A stretch of 58,594 nt of DNA from Hyphomicrobiaceae bacterium (GCA_002919265.1 PKEY01000079.1:1-58594); one strand, 5' to 3'. Shown: positions 38,218 to 48,076, counted from the first letter of the stretch. Program-made: numbers and translations. The notes: generated by a model from the sequence alone, not told the origin.

Positions 38218-38972
38218 TAGATAACCCCCGCTTCCGTTCTCAGTTTTTCGACCAGCTCAGCCACGCTCGAGACCTTGACACCGGCCTTGCGGGCTGGCGG
38301 TTCGGCCGTTTTCAGCACTTTCAGGCGCGGAGCCAGGTCGACGCCAAAGTCCGCGGCCCTCTTGACGTCCAGCGGCTTCTTCTTCGCCTTCATGATGTTG
38401 GGCAGAGAAGCGTAGCGCGGCTCGTTGAGACGCAGATCGGTGGTAACGACGGCCGGCATCTTGAGCTTCAACGTCTCGAGACCGCCATCGACCTCGCGAG
38501 TGACGAACGCTGAGTCACCCTCGATGACAACCTTGGACGCGAAGGTCGCTTGCGGCCAGCCAAGGAGAGCCGCCAACATCTGGCCCGTCTGGTTGCAGTC
38601 GTCGTCGATGGCCTGCTTCCCGAGGATGACGAGACCCGGCTGCTCTTCCGCCACGACCGCCTTCAGCAGCTTGGCAACAGCAAGAGGTTCGACAGTCGCG
38701 CCTTCGTCGGTCTCGATGAGGATGCCCCGGTCGGCACCCATGGCGAGAGCGGTGCGGATAGTCTCTTGCGCCTTCGACGGGCCGATCGAAACCACTACGA
38801 TTTCGCTGGCAGCGCCCTTCTCCTTCAGACGGATCGCCTCTTCGACCGCGATCTCGTCAAAAGGATTCATGGACATCTTGACGTTCGCCAGCTCAACCCC
38901 CGAGCCGTCCGGCTTCACCCGGATCTTCACATTGAAGTCAACCACGCGCTTGACCGGCACGAGGATTTTCAT
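38217..38972 (-). CDS. etfB: Electron transfer flavoprotein beta subunit
   Basis: 251 residues. [63 protein letters not shown] and the recognition loop [19 protein letters not shown] are family hallmarks. It binds AMP and docks the dehydrogenase partners. It is the first gene of etfB-etfA-hbd, with a candidate promoter at 39129-39157. Confidence 0.97.
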   Translation of the reverse strand: MKILVPVKRVVDFNVKIRVKPDGSGVELANVKMSMNPFDEIAVEEAIRLKEKGAASEIVVVSIGPSKAQETIRTALAMGADRGILIETDEGATVEPLAVAKLLKAVVAEEQPGLVILGKQAIDDDCNQTGQMLAALLGWPQATFASKVVIEGDSAFVTREVDGGLETLKLKMPAVVTTDLRLNEPRYASLPNIMKAKKKPLDVKRAADFGVDLAPRLKVLKTAEPPARKAGVKVSSVAELVEKLRTEAGVI

Positions 38973-39109
38973 TTCCGAACTCTCCCGAGCGTTCCAGTGA
39001 TCGCGAATTCAGCGACGGCATATAGCCAGCACGCAAGCGGCTTCCGCAACGGTCAATTGCGGGACGATCTGTCTCGCCTCCCGAAACGACGTGACGTGGG
39101 CGAAAGTCC

Positions 39110-39123
39110 TTCGCACGTGCGAA
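39110..39123. promoter_or_regulatory. 14-bp palindrome at the probable etfB transcription start
   Basis: TTCGCACGTGCGAA is a perfect palindrome lying 5 bp downstream of the candidate -10 of the etfB promoter, a classic operator position. It could alternatively be a hairpin at the end of the rhomboid transcript. Confidence 0.4.
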
Positions 39124-39128
39124 AAGGC

Positions 39129-39157
39129 AACGTATGCCCAGGTTTTCGGCAAGTCAA
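39129..39157 (-). promoter_or_regulatory. Candidate sigma-70 promoter of etfBA-hbd
   Basis: Read on the minus strand: TTGACT (39152-39157), a 17-bp spacer, TACGTT (39129-39134). The -35 matches well, the -10 moderately. It lies about 155 bp upstream of the etfB ATG. Confidence 0.45.
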
Positions 39158-39208
39158 TCATTCGCTTGGCGTCGTGTTCCGCGCAGCTATTCAGTTTGCT
39201 CAGCTCTG

Positions 39209-39907
39209 CTATGCAATGCCGCGGTCAAAAAGCGGCACTCCCGGGCGCCGCATGAAGAGGACCAGCACCGCTCCCGCGAGGATGCCGCCGACGTGCGCCC
39301 ACCACGCCACTGGCCCAGTTTCCGGCACCAGCACCATGACGAATTGGGTGAGAATCCAGGCGCCCAAAGCGAATGCCGCTGAAATCTGGATCGGAATGAA
39401 GCGCAAGATCAGTATCCAAACGCGCACTTTGGGATGCAGCATCAGGTAGGCAGCGACGACGCCCGCCACGGCACCACTGGCACCAATAAGCGGCGCCTCC
39501 GACGACGGGAGCATCAAGGCGTGCACTAGTCCGGCGATAGCGCCGCAGGCCAAGTAAAAGATCAGAAATCGGAAATGCCCGAGGGCATCCTCGACATTGT
39601 CGCCGAAAACCCAGAGGAAGACCATGTTTCCAGCGAGGTGAAGAATATCCCCGTGAAAGAACATGTATGAAAGGAGGGTGAGCCGCTCGGGTATCGCGAT
39701 CTGATTAGGCCCAGCGAACCCACCTTGGCCTACAGCTCCGGCGCCCAGAAGGTCACTAGGAATAAGGGCGAAGCCGAAAATGACCTGCTGCGGGAGGGTT
39801 GTCACCTCTAGAATAAAAACGAAGATGTTTATTAAGATGAGGCTTACCGTGACAGCCTGAAATCGGATCGAGCGCAGAGGATTTTGATCGTAAACCGGAA
39901 TAAACAC
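39209..39907 (-). CDS. Rhomboid-family intramembrane serine protease
   Basis: 232 residues, six membrane segments. The catalytic Ser is S144 in GASGAVAG and the catalytic His is H205 in AWWAHVGG. The HGDILHLAGN motif in the second segment supplies the oxyanion-stabilising residues. The N-terminal FIPVYDQNPLRSIRFQAVT is typical of the alphaproteobacterial form. The start is a GTG with AGGGGG 8 nt upstream. The substrate is unknown. Confidence 0.94.
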   Translation of the reverse strand: MFIPVYDQNPLRSIRFQAVTVSLILINIFVFILEVTTLPQQVIFGFALIPSDLLGAGAVGQGGFAGPNQIAIPERLTLLSYMFFHGDILHLAGNMVFLWVFGDNVEDALGHFRFLIFYLACGAIAGLVHALMLPSSEAPLIGASGAVAGVVAAYLMLHPKVRVWILILRFIPIQISAAFALGAWILTQFVMVLVPETGPVAWWAHVGGILAGAVLVLFMRRPGVPLFDRGIA

Positions 39908-39965
39908 GCGCTCGCCCCCTAAAGGCTGTTCAAGCAGAATTGGCAGTGATCTTTGCTAATTTGAT

Positions 39966-40553
39966 CTACCTATTCTGTCCAGGAACCCAAAGCACATCAC
40001 TTTTGCCGCGATCGTTAGCGTATCGGCTAGCCACAAAAAGAAGGTCCGACAGCCGATTGACGTATTGCAACGCAACGTCGCTGATTTCCTCGTTGGGATC
40101 TGCGGACAGCGTGACCAGAAGCCGTTCGGCTCGCCGGCAAATCGTACGAGCCAGGTGAAGGGCCGCTGCTGCAGGCGAACCACCCGGCAGCACAAACGAG
40201 CGCAAAGGTTGCAGCTCCGAATTGAGTTCGTCGATCTCTTCCTCCAGCCGCCTAACCTGTTCCGGAGTGATGGTCAGCCGCTCCCCGCGCTTTGAAGCCT
40301 TCGCGCTGTTTGGGGGCGTACTCAGCTCAGCGCCAAGATCGAACAGATCGTTCTGAATCCTCGCAAGCTTTGCATCAAGGCCCGGATACGCGCCCGCCAG
40401 ATATACGCGCGCCAAGCCAATAGCCGCGTTCGTTTCGTCGATGGTGCCGTAGGCAGCAACTCTTGTGCTGTCCTTGCGGACCCGCTCACCCGTGCTGAGC
40501 GCGGTCGTGCCGTCGTCACCCGTGCGGGTGTAGATTTTGTTCAGGACGACCAT
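39966..40553 (-). CDS. Cob(I)alamin adenosyltransferase (PduO type)
   Basis: 195 residues. The N-terminal ATP-binding motif KIYTRTGDDGTTAL and the later VLPGGSPAAAALHLARTICRRAERL and LQYVNRLSDLLFVASRYAN segments define the PduO/MMAB family. It transfers adenosyl from ATP to cob(I)alamin to make adenosylcobalamin, needed for example by methylmalonyl-CoA mutase. A small membrane-protein gene follows on the same strand. Confidence 0.95.
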   Translation of the reverse strand: MVVLNKIYTRTGDDGTTALSTGERVRKDSTRVAAYGTIDETNAAIGLARVYLAGAYPGLDAKLARIQNDLFDLGAELSTPPNSAKASKRGERLTITPEQVRRLEEEIDELNSELQPLRSFVLPGGSPAAAALHLARTICRRAERLLVTLSADPNEEISDVALQYVNRLSDLLFVASRYANDRGKSDVLWVPGQNR

Positions 40554-40628
40554 GGTCTGCCTCGCCGACTGCCGATTGTTTCGACACTAACTGCGCGACC
40601 CTGTGGGTCAAGCGCGGCAGGGCAACGA

Positions 40629-40817
40629 TCAACGGGTCAGGTAGACCGTGATCATGATGATCACGATGGCCACGAACTGCAGGCCCACGCGCCAGCGCAT
40701 CAGCTTCTGGCTCGTGTTCGAGTTGCGTGTACGCATCAGGTTGACGAGACCAAGGACCAGGACGATCAAAACCGCTACCGGTGCCAGGATCGTCAGGAAA
40801 TAAAAAACCTCATTCAT
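40629..40817 (-). CDS. Small twin-transmembrane (HIG1-like) protein
   Basis: 62 residues with two hydrophobic segments (about 5-27 and 45-60) joined by a basic loop with RTRNSNTSQKLMRWRVGLQ. The QKLMRWRVG loop resembles the HIG1 domain found in cytochrome oxidase assembly/supercomplex factors and in rhizobial twin-TM proteins. The function here is inferred only from this resemblance. Confidence 0.75.
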   Translation of the reverse strand: MNEVFYFLTILAPVAVLIVLVLGLVNLMRTRNSNTSQKLMRWRVGLQFVAIVIIMITVYLTR

Positions 40818-40896
40818 TTACTCTGCTCCGATCTGGCCCGGCGGACACTGGGATCTCAGGACGTACCGAGCGCGTGGGAAACACGAAGGTTCCTAA

Positions 40897-40925
40897 TTGG
40901 TCGCACCAGTCGCGTGTATTATGAT
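40897..40925 (+). promoter_or_regulatory. Candidate promoter of envC-ctpA
   Basis: TTGGTC (40897-40902), a 17-bp spacer and TATGAT (40920-40925). The -10 is good, the -35 is half-matched. It lies about 115 bp before the envC start. Confidence 0.4.
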
Positions 40926-41040
40926 ACTGCGTGCCATACCAGAATTGCCGTATTCCCCCGTCACGCTTTGGGGTGCGGCATTCGAGGCGATGGCCGCGCC
41001 TTCTGGTCTAGCAGGACCGCAGGAGGCGGGACAGGGGTAG

Positions 41041-42393
41041 ATGCGGGCTTCAAGCCGAAATGAAACAGCGGCCGCGCGCCGCAGTGGGTTTTCCGGCAGG
41101 CAGGCGCCTGTCCTTTGCCTTGCGCTCGCGGCAACGCTGTCGATTACCAGCCCCGCTATTTCGCAAAACCAGCTTCAAAACGCCGCCAAGCAACGGCTTG
41201 AGCAGAATCAGCAGCGCCTAAAGGAAGCTGAGCAGCGGGAAAAGCAGTTGAAGGCCGATCTCGCCGCCATTGAGGCCGAACGGGCCCGGCTTAACGAGCA
41301 GCTTCAGGCAGCAGCTCAGAGCGTTCAGCTCAGCGAAGCACAATTAACGACTATAGAAGCTCGTCGCGACGCCCTGCTTGAGAAGCAGAAGCAGCACCAG
41401 GAAGCGCTCCAGAAGCGCCACAGCTCCATCAGCAACCTGCTCGCGGCGATGCAGCGGATGGGCCGCAACCCGCCGCCCGTCATCATCACCCGGCGGGAAG
41501 ACGCGCTGGAGATGGTGCGTAGCGCCATGCTGCTCGGCCGGGCCATTCCGAGCCTCCAGTCTGAGGTGCAGGACCTGGTGGCTCGCCTGCAGGAGCTCGA
41601 TGCGGTCCTCAAGCAGATCGCAGAGGAGCGGCAGAAAATCGAGGAAGAGACTCAGCGTCTCAAGGCGGCCCAAACCCGGCTTGCCATGCTCATGGAAGAG
41701 AAGAAGCACTCGCTGAGCGAGCGGCAGTCTCAGCTCGAAGAAGTGCGCCGGGAAGCCGAACGAATTTCCAAGTCGGTTAACGACATCGGCGAGCTTATCT
41801 CCGCTCTGGACCAAACGGTGGCCGAAAAGACGGGCCTCGGCACATATCAGAACCAGCTAGCGAAGGAAAAAGCGCAGCAAAAACAGGACGAAACGGAAGT
41901 TGCGGTCGTCCTCGCCCCCGAGGGGCCGCTTGCCGGCCCACCAGGCCGAATGAAACCAGCGATTCCTTTCCATCTGGCCAAGGGCAAACTCCCGCTGCCG
42001 GCGCAGGGCAGGATTGCGGTGTCGTTCGGAGAAACGACATCGAACGGCCGCAAGTCGCAAGGCATTGTTATTCAGACCCGGCACGGGGCGCAGGTTACAT
42101 CCCCGACTGATGGATGGGTCGTTTACGCAGGTGAGTTCCGCAGTTACCGGCAACTCTTGATAATAAATGCCGGTGGTGGCTACCATGTATTACTTGCCGG
42201 ACTCTCCCATATAGACGTGCAGGTGGGCCAGTTTCTACTTGCTGGCGAGCCTGTAGGAACAATGAGCGTTACGCCAGGTGGGCAATCGACGGATAACGCC
42301 CCGGTATTATACGTCGAGTTTCGGAAGGAGGGTCGCCCGATAGACCCCGCCCCTTGGTGGTATCAGGGGCAGCAGATTAGGGTGCAGGGATAA
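41041..42393 (+). CDS. EnvC-like murein hydrolase activator (degenerate LytM/M23)
   Basis: 450 residues. A signal peptide (about 25-42, ending SPAISQ) is followed by a long coiled-coil region (about 45-270, rich in Gln/Glu/Arg/Leu) and a C-terminal M23/LytM fold (about 325-445). The fold is recognisable from GIVIQTRHGAQVTSPTDGWVVYAGEF and DNAPVLYVEFRKEGRPIDPAPWW. The zinc-binding residues are missing: the usual H-x-x-x-D reads SQGIVIQ, and HxH reads LYVEF. This makes it, like EnvC, a probable amidase activator rather than a protease. It acts in the periplasm at division sites and is followed by ctpA after 11 bp. Confidence 0.9.
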   Translation: MRASSRNETAAARRSGFSGRQAPVLCLALAATLSITSPAISQNQLQNAAKQRLEQNQQRLKEAEQREKQLKADLAAIEAERARLNEQLQAAAQSVQLSEAQLTTIEARRDALLEKQKQHQEALQKRHSSISNLLAAMQRMGRNPPPVIITRREDALEMVRSAMLLGRAIPSLQSEVQDLVARLQELDAVLKQIAEERQKIEEETQRLKAAQTRLAMLMEEKKHSLSERQSQLEEVRREAERISKSVNDIGELISALDQTVAEKTGLGTYQNQLAKEKAQQKQDETEVAVVLAPEGPLAGPPGRMKPAIPFHLAKGKLPLPAQGRIAVSFGETTSNGRKSQGIVIQTRHGAQVTSPTDGWVVYAGEFRSYRQLLIINAGGGYHVLLAGLSHIDVQVGQFLLAGEPVGTMSVTPGGQSTDNAPVLYVEFRKEGRPIDPAPWWYQGQQIRVQG

Positions 42394-42404
42394 GGCACAA
42401 GAAC

Positions 42405-43751
42405 ATGCGCAGGACCCAATTCGCATTCTGGACCTTCTTGCTGATGGCCGGCCTGGCCGGCCTGACGACTGTGGTGAACGTCAGCCAGACCTATTCGGCG
42501 TCGTCACCCAACTCTGAGATCTACCGTCAGCTTGATCTTTTCGGCGATGTTCTCGAGCGCGTGCGCTCAGACTACGTCGAGAAGCCTGACGACACCATGC
42601 TGATCGAGGCGGCGATCAATGGGATGCTGGCCGCACTCGACCCTCACTCAGCTTACCTGAGCCCCAAGAACTTCCGCGATATGCAGGTGCAGACTCGCGG
42701 CGAGTTCGGTGGCCTCGGCATTGAGGTCACGATGGAGAACGGGGTCGTCAAGGTTGTCGCTCCCATTGATGGCACGCCGGCTCACAAGGCCGGCATTCAG
42801 GCCAATGACCTCATTACCCACCTGGACGGCGAGCAGATCGTCGGTCTGACGCTGGAGCAGGCCGTCGAGAAGATGCGCGGTCCCGAGAACACCCCGATCA
42901 CGCTGACCATCGTGCGGAAGGGTCGGGATGAGCCGTTCGACGTCACGATCGTGCGTGACATCATCCGCATCAGCGCCGTGAAGTCGCGGCTCGAGGCCGA
43001 CGATCAGGTCGCGTACATCAAGATCACGACCTTTAACGAGCAGACACATAGCAATCTGGTCAAGGCGGTCGATGAGCTGAAGAAGAAGGCCGGCAACAAG
43101 CTCAAGGGCTACATCGTCGACCTTCGCAATAACCCAGGCGGTCTGCTTGATCAGGCGGTCGCGGTGTCGGATGCGTTCCTCGACAAGGGCGTCATCGTTC
43201 TGACGAAGGGCCGCAACCTTGAGGAGACGCAGCGCAGCCAGGCCCGGCCCGGTGACATCACCGACGGCAAGAAGATCGTCGTGCTCGTGAACGGCGGCTC
43301 GGCTTCCGCGTCTGAGATCGTTGCCGGTGCCCTGCAGGACCACAAGCGCGCTACGATCATTGGCACGAGAACCTTCGGCAAGGGCTCCGTCCAAACGATC
43401 ATTCCACTCGGCAGCAACGGTGCCATCCGCCTGACAACGGCGCGGTACTACACGCCGTCCGGCCGGTCGATCCAGGCCCAGGGCATCGACCCGGATATCG
43501 TTGTCGAGCAGGAATTGCCGCCTGAGCTGCAGGGCAAAGAAGTTGCCAAACCGCGGGGCGAGGCGAGCCTCCGTGGCCACCTCAAACCCGACAAGGAGGG
43601 CGTGAAGGAAGAGTCTGGCTCGTCAGCCTACGTGCCGGCCGAGCCGGAGAAAGACAAGCAGCTCCAGTACGCCATCTCGCTCTTGCTGGGTAAGGTTGCA
43701 GCTTCGACCGAGAAGCCGAGCGAGGCCCAGCAGGAGAAGGTACCGAACTAA
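42405..43751 (+). CDS. Carboxyl-terminal processing protease CtpA (S41)
   Basis: 448 residues. An N-terminal signal anchor (FAFWTFLLMAGLAGLTTVVNV) precedes a PDZ domain (about 85-170, GGLGIEVTMENGVVKVVAPIDGTPAHKAGIQ). The S41 protease domain has the catalytic Ser in NGGSASASEIVAGAL and the Lys in TRTFGKGSVQ. The C-terminal tail is charged. It is a periplasmic protease, encoded in an operon with the EnvC-like protein; this pairing is common in alphaproteobacteria. Confidence 0.95.
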   Translation: MRRTQFAFWTFLLMAGLAGLTTVVNVSQTYSASSPNSEIYRQLDLFGDVLERVRSDYVEKPDDTMLIEAAINGMLAALDPHSAYLSPKNFRDMQVQTRGEFGGLGIEVTMENGVVKVVAPIDGTPAHKAGIQANDLITHLDGEQIVGLTLEQAVEKMRGPENTPITLTIVRKGRDEPFDVTIVRDIIRISAVKSRLEADDQVAYIKITTFNEQTHSNLVKAVDELKKKAGNKLKGYIVDLRNNPGGLLDQAVAVSDAFLDKGVIVLTKGRNLEETQRSQARPGDITDGKKIVVLVNGGSASASEIVAGALQDHKRATIIGTRTFGKGSVQTIIPLGSNGAIRLTTARYYTPSGRSIQAQGIDPDIVVEQELPPELQGKEVAKPRGEASLRGHLKPDKEGVKEESGSSAYVPAEPEKDKQLQYAISLLLGKVAASTEKPSEAQQEKVPN

Positions 43752-43815
43752 GGTGAAGCAAGCGGGTCGGATGCCCGGCCCGCAGTAGGGTTCCTGCGCA
43801 TTTCTTGAACTTGAC

Positions 43816-43839
43816 GGGGCGCCCCTAGGGAGGCGCCCC
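43816..43839. terminator. Terminator after ctpA
   Basis: GGGGCGCC (43816-43823) and GGCGCCCC (43832-43839) with an 8-nt loop, followed by AACTTCTTT. It lies 65 bp after the ctpA stop. Confidence 0.7.
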
Positions 43840-44012
43840 AACTTCTTTCGGCTCCGACTAGGTTATCCGAGACGTAGGTCGCCTATATCAGCGAGCGACT
43901 GCGAGCCCCCACCAAGCCCTCCGGGCGGCGGAAAACTGGCGACGCCAGCCCAGAGTCCGAATAGCCAGTGCGCGCCCCTTTGGGCGAGAAAGCCAGAGAA
44001 AGAAAAGGCAGC

Positions 44013-44972
44013 TTACGGCCCATTTAGTAGCTTCACTGCCGCCGATGAGGCCGCGCCTGTGAGGATGCACGGCACGCCGATAGCGGCGGCCCCCAGCGCG
44101 CTGGCCACGACACAACCCACGGCCACGGCCGTGCTGCCCCAATAGGCAACCTTGGCCCACGGATTGTTGACCTGCGGGCCGGTGCGCTTCACTTCCTCGA
44201 TGGCGGCCACAGCGTCCTTGCGGATCTTGTTCGTTTCGAAGGTCTCAGCCGCTTCAACGATCTCCGCCAGCGCCTTGCGAACTGACTCCGGATGGTTCCG
44301 CAGGTGCCGCTGCTCGCGCAGGAAATCGAGTAGCTCCTTGTCGCGCGAAGCATTATCGGCAAGCGTCCATTTGGCCACACTGCCGACCGTCAGGCGATTG
44401 AGGTCGCTTTTATCGCCCGCCCATTTGAGGGCCTGGACGATCCGATACACCGGCTCAAGCGAGCCCGTCGCAAAATAGTAACCCCAAAGTGTGTCGATCG
44501 GCGCCGGGCCGCTGTCCAGCGGCAGGTTGTGGAGAACGGGAGCCTTGTCCCGCAGGTAGCTGTCGATCATCACTTTCCGGGCCGGCATCCGCTCGGAAAA
44601 CGCGATGAGCAGCGTTTTCCAGTTCGGCAGGCCACTATACGCGATCGCCTTGATGATCGCGGCCTGGTCCTCGGGCGGCATGGGGAACATGCCAGTGATC
44701 AGTTTTTCCGCCATGCCCGGGTTGGAGCCCAGCACGCCCGCCATGAAGCCCACGTACACGCCGGCGGCATCCTGATCCCGGAACAGCCCCAGCCGGCTCA
44801 TGGCCTTCACCGCGGCAGGAAGCTTCTTGGGCTGAGGTTCGAGACGGTAGTCGTTAATCCACTGAAGGATCTGCTCGTGCGAACTGAACTGGCCGTTGGG
44901 TCTGGCTGCCCAGGCCGGCTGTGCCGCAAGCACGGCGAGCAGCACGATAAGTCCGGCACCGATAGAACGCAT
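44013..44972 (-). CDS. Secreted protein of unknown function (319 aa)
   Basis: I do not recognise this family. It has a clear signal peptide (MRSIGAGLIVLLAVLAAQPAWA, cleavage about residue 22). A long mainly helical soluble region follows, with RMPARKVMIDSYLRDKAPVL and WGYYFATGSLEPVYRIVQAL. A C-terminal hydrophobic stretch (about 280-315, VAYWGSTAVAVGCVVASALG) contains two Cys and could be a membrane hairpin. GGAGGT precedes the ATG. The gene stands alone, divergent from mutS. Confidence 0.8.
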   Translation of the reverse strand: MRSIGAGLIVLLAVLAAQPAWAARPNGQFSSHEQILQWINDYRLEPQPKKLPAAVKAMSRLGLFRDQDAAGVYVGFMAGVLGSNPGMAEKLITGMFPMPPEDQAAIIKAIAYSGLPNWKTLLIAFSERMPARKVMIDSYLRDKAPVLHNLPLDSGPAPIDTLWGYYFATGSLEPVYRIVQALKWAGDKSDLNRLTVGSVAKWTLADNASRDKELLDFLREQRHLRNHPESVRKALAEIVEAAETFETNKIRKDAVAAIEEVKRTGPQVNNPWAKVAYWGSTAVAVGCVVASALGAAAIGVPCILTGAASSAAVKLLNGP

Positions 44973-45177
44973 GACTACCTCCGAAAACGCGGGGTACGGA
45001 AACTGAGCCTCTTGGTGGGCCCATGTATGCCAGTCGGTTAACCAGCCCGCGCGTCGATTTCATGGCAGCATCAGCAACTCGATTTACCAACAACCCGTCC
45101 GCCCTCTGAGGTCGTGGATTTTTGACCTGCCGGCCCGAGGCGAATATGTCGTTGCCGGAACGAGGGGGAATTTGCCG

Positions 45178-48018
45178 ATGGCGCCAGAGCAAGCCGAAGA
45201 CGCCACATCGTTACCGCTGACGTCGGATGAAACGCCTGCCGAAGCGGCCGCGGCTGCCCGCGAGCGCCGTTCGCCAGCGGATGCAACTCCCTCAATGGCG
45301 CAGTACCTCGAAATCAAAGCCGCCAATCCGGATTGTTTGCTCTGGTATCGGATGGGCGACTTCTATGAGCTGTTCTTCGAGGACGCGGTGGTGGCGTCAC
45401 AAGCGCTCGGCATCGTGCTAACCAAACGCGGCAAGCACCTGGGCGAAGACATCCCCATGTGCGGCGTGCCCGTGGCGCGGGCGGACGAGTACCTTCAGCG
45501 GCTGATCAAGCAAGGCTACCGCGTTGCCGTCTGCGAGCAGCTCGAGGACCCTGCCGAGGCGCGGAAACGCGGCTCGAAGGCTGTCGTCCGCCGTGACGTT
45601 GTTCGCCTCGTAACACCTGGAACGCTGACGGAGGACACGCTTCTTGATGCCAAGGCGCGAAACTACCTCACCGCCTTGCATATCCCTCAAACAGGTGCCG
45701 GCGGAAAGGATGAGCAGATAGCCGCCCTTGCCTCGCTCGACATCTCCACGGGCGAGTTCGAGATCGGATCGATTCCGCTGGCAGACTTGCCGGGTGAACT
45801 TGCCCGCCTTCAACCCAGCGAGATCATCGCCGTCGATCCCGTTCTTGTTGATCCCGCCATCAAGCGCTGGATTGACGTTGTCGGCGCTGCCACCACGCCT
45901 GTCGCCGGCCCGACGTTCGACAGCATCTCCGGCGAGCACACGCTGAAGGAACGGCTTGGCGTCGCCGACTTGGCGGCGTTCGGCAGCTTCACCCGTCCCG
46001 AGCTGGCAGCAGCGGGCGCACTTCTCAAGTACGTCGAGCTCACGCAAATCGGCCGGCAGCCAGTAATCCGCCCACCCCGCAAGAGCGGCCCGGCCAACAT
46101 CATGGTCATCGATGCAGCGACCAGAGCGAGTTTGGAGATCGTGCGCAGTGCCTCAGGAGGCCGGCAGGGCAGCTTGCTGGCGGCCATAGACCGTACCGTG
46201 ACAGGCCCCGGAGCCCGCGAGCTGAGCGCCCGCCTCGCCAGCCCTTTGCGCGACCCCAAAGCCATCGCGGCCCGGCTGGACGCGGTCTCCTATCTTCTGG
46301 AGCGTGACCGACTTCGCGAGGAAGTCCGCAACGCCTTGCGCGGAGCGCCGGACGTTGCGCGCGCGGTTTCGCGTCTTGCCTTCCAGAGAGGCGGCCCCAA
46401 TGACCTCGCAGCCATTCGTGACGGACTCGACGCGGCCGCCCAAACTGCAGCGCTGCTCGACCGCTCAGCAGACGGCATCGGCCTGCCGGAAGAGCTTGAG
46501 TCGATCCGTGCCCGTCTCGGAACCACCGAGACCGCAAACCTCGCGCAGTCGCTGACCAGAGCGCTCGTGGATGCGCCTCCGCCGCACCGGCGCGACGGCG
46601 GCTTTGTCCGCGATGGTTATCGTGCGGACCTCGACGAAGCCCGCCGGCTCCGGGATGACAGCCGCAAGGTGATGGCAGAGCTCGAGGCCCGCTACGTGGC
46701 GGAAACCGGCATCAAGACACTCAAGATCCGGCACAACAACGTGCTTGGCTATTACGTTGAAGTCGGCGCGGCGAGCGCGAAACCGCTCATGGCTCCGCCC
46801 CATTCGGAAACATTCCGCCATCGCCAGACGCTCGCCAACGCCATCCGATTCACCACGCAGGAGCTGGTTGAAACCGAAGGAAAGATCGCCTCGGCGGCAG
46901 AACGGGCGCTGGCCATCGAGCAGGAGGTTTTCACCGAGCTCGCGGAGGGGGCGAAGGCACTCGAGCAAACGCTTTTTGACGTCGCCGCTGCGCTGGCCGA
47001 GCTCGACCATTACGCCGGCCTTGCCGAGCTCGCTTTTCAGGAAAATTACGTCCGCCCGGAGATTACGGACGGACTCGAATTCGAGATTTCCGGTGGGCGC
47101 CACCCTGTCGTCGAGCAGGCATTGCGTCAGGCCAAATCCGGGCCGTTCATCGAGAATGACTGTTTGCTGGGAGGTGCCGCTACCACCCCGCAGGGCTTCG
47201 ATGATGAGAGTGAAGGGCGCGGGGGCCGCATCTGGCTCGTCACAGGTCCCAACATGGCGGGCAAGTCGACTTTCCTCCGGCAGAACGCGCTCATTGCGCT
47301 ACTCGCGCAAATTGGCTCGTTCGTCCCTGCGCGCTCGGCGCGCATCGGGGTTATCGACCGCCTCTTTTCGCGGGTTGGCGCTTCTGATGACCTCGCCCGC
47401 GGCCGCTCCACCTTCATGGTCGAGATGGTGGAAACGGCGGCTATTCTGAACCAGGCAACCGAACGCTCACTCGTCATCCTCGACGAAATCGGGCGCGGCA
47501 CGGCGACTTTCGACGGATTGTCGATTGCCTGGGCCACCGTGGAATACCTGCACGATGTGTGTCGGTGCAGGGCGCTTTTCGCCACCCACTACCACGAACT
47601 CACTGCCCTTGCCGGCCGGCTGGCGAACCTCGCCACGGTCACCATGGACGTGAAAGAATGGCAGGACGAAATCGTATTCCTGCACAAGGTCCGGCCCGGC
47701 GCCGCCGATCGCTCCTACGGCATTCAGGTGGCAAAACTAGCTGGCCTCCCGGCGGCGGTGGTCAAACGTGCCAGAGAAGTGCTGGCGCGGCTTGAGAAAC
47801 AGGACCGCCGATCCGGAAACACCGCCAGCTCTCTGGAGGACTTGCCACTCTTCGCCCACGAACTTGAGAAGGCGAACACTGCTGGACGCAATGCCCCGTC
47901 GGAGGTTGAGCTGGCTCTTGATAAGATCAATCCTGACGAGCTCACGCCGCGGGCGGCGCTTGACGTTCTTTACGAGCTGAAAGCGCTCCGCCGTGGCGAG
48001 CAGCGGCGATCGGAATAA
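45178..48018 (+). CDS. mutS: DNA mismatch repair protein MutS
   Basis: 946 residues from the ATG with AGGGGG 9 nt upstream (an in-frame TTG two codons earlier is too close to the site). MutS recognises mismatches: the N-terminal domain has the phenylalanine wedge region LLWYRMGDFYELFFEDA. Walker A GPNMAGKSTFLRQ, DEIGRGTATFDGLSIAWA (Walker B) and ATHYHELTALA are in the C-terminal ATPase. It is the first gene of the mutS-glnD-murJ run. Confidence 0.97.
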   Translation: MAPEQAEDATSLPLTSDETPAEAAAAARERRSPADATPSMAQYLEIKAANPDCLLWYRMGDFYELFFEDAVVASQALGIVLTKRGKHLGEDIPMCGVPVARADEYLQRLIKQGYRVAVCEQLEDPAEARKRGSKAVVRRDVVRLVTPGTLTEDTLLDAKARNYLTALHIPQTGAGGKDEQIAALASLDISTGEFEIGSIPLADLPGELARLQPSEIIAVDPVLVDPAIKRWIDVVGAATTPVAGPTFDSISGEHTLKERLGVADLAAFGSFTRPELAAAGALLKYVELTQIGRQPVIRPPRKSGPANIMVIDAATRASLEIVRSASGGRQGSLLAAIDRTVTGPGARELSARLASPLRDPKAIAARLDAVSYLLERDRLREEVRNALRGAPDVARAVSRLAFQRGGPNDLAAIRDGLDAAAQTAALLDRSADGIGLPEELESIRARLGTTETANLAQSLTRALVDAPPPHRRDGGFVRDGYRADLDEARRLRDDSRKVMAELEARYVAETGIKTLKIRHNNVLGYYVEVGAASAKPLMAPPHSETFRHRQTLANAIRFTTQELVETEGKIASAAERALAIEQEVFTELAEGAKALEQTLFDVAAALAELDHYAGLAELAFQENYVRPEITDGLEFEISGGRHPVVEQALRQAKSGPFIENDCLLGGAATTPQGFDDESEGRGGRIWLVTGPNMAGKSTFLRQNALIALLAQIGSFVPARSARIGVIDRLFSRVGASDDLARGRSTFMVEMVETAAILNQATERSLVILDEIGRGTATFDGLSIAWATVEYLHDVCRCRALFATHYHELTALAGRLANLATVTMDVKEWQDEIVFLHKVRPGAADRSYGIQVAKLAGLPAAVVKRAREVLARLEKQDRRSGNTASSLEDLPLFAHELEKANTAGRNAPSEVELALDKINPDELTPRAALDVLYELKALRRGEQRRSE

Positions 48019-48076
48019 TTATAGCGCCAGGGAGCTCGCAGTCGGGGTAAAAAAGGCGGGTTACCCAGGCAAGACG

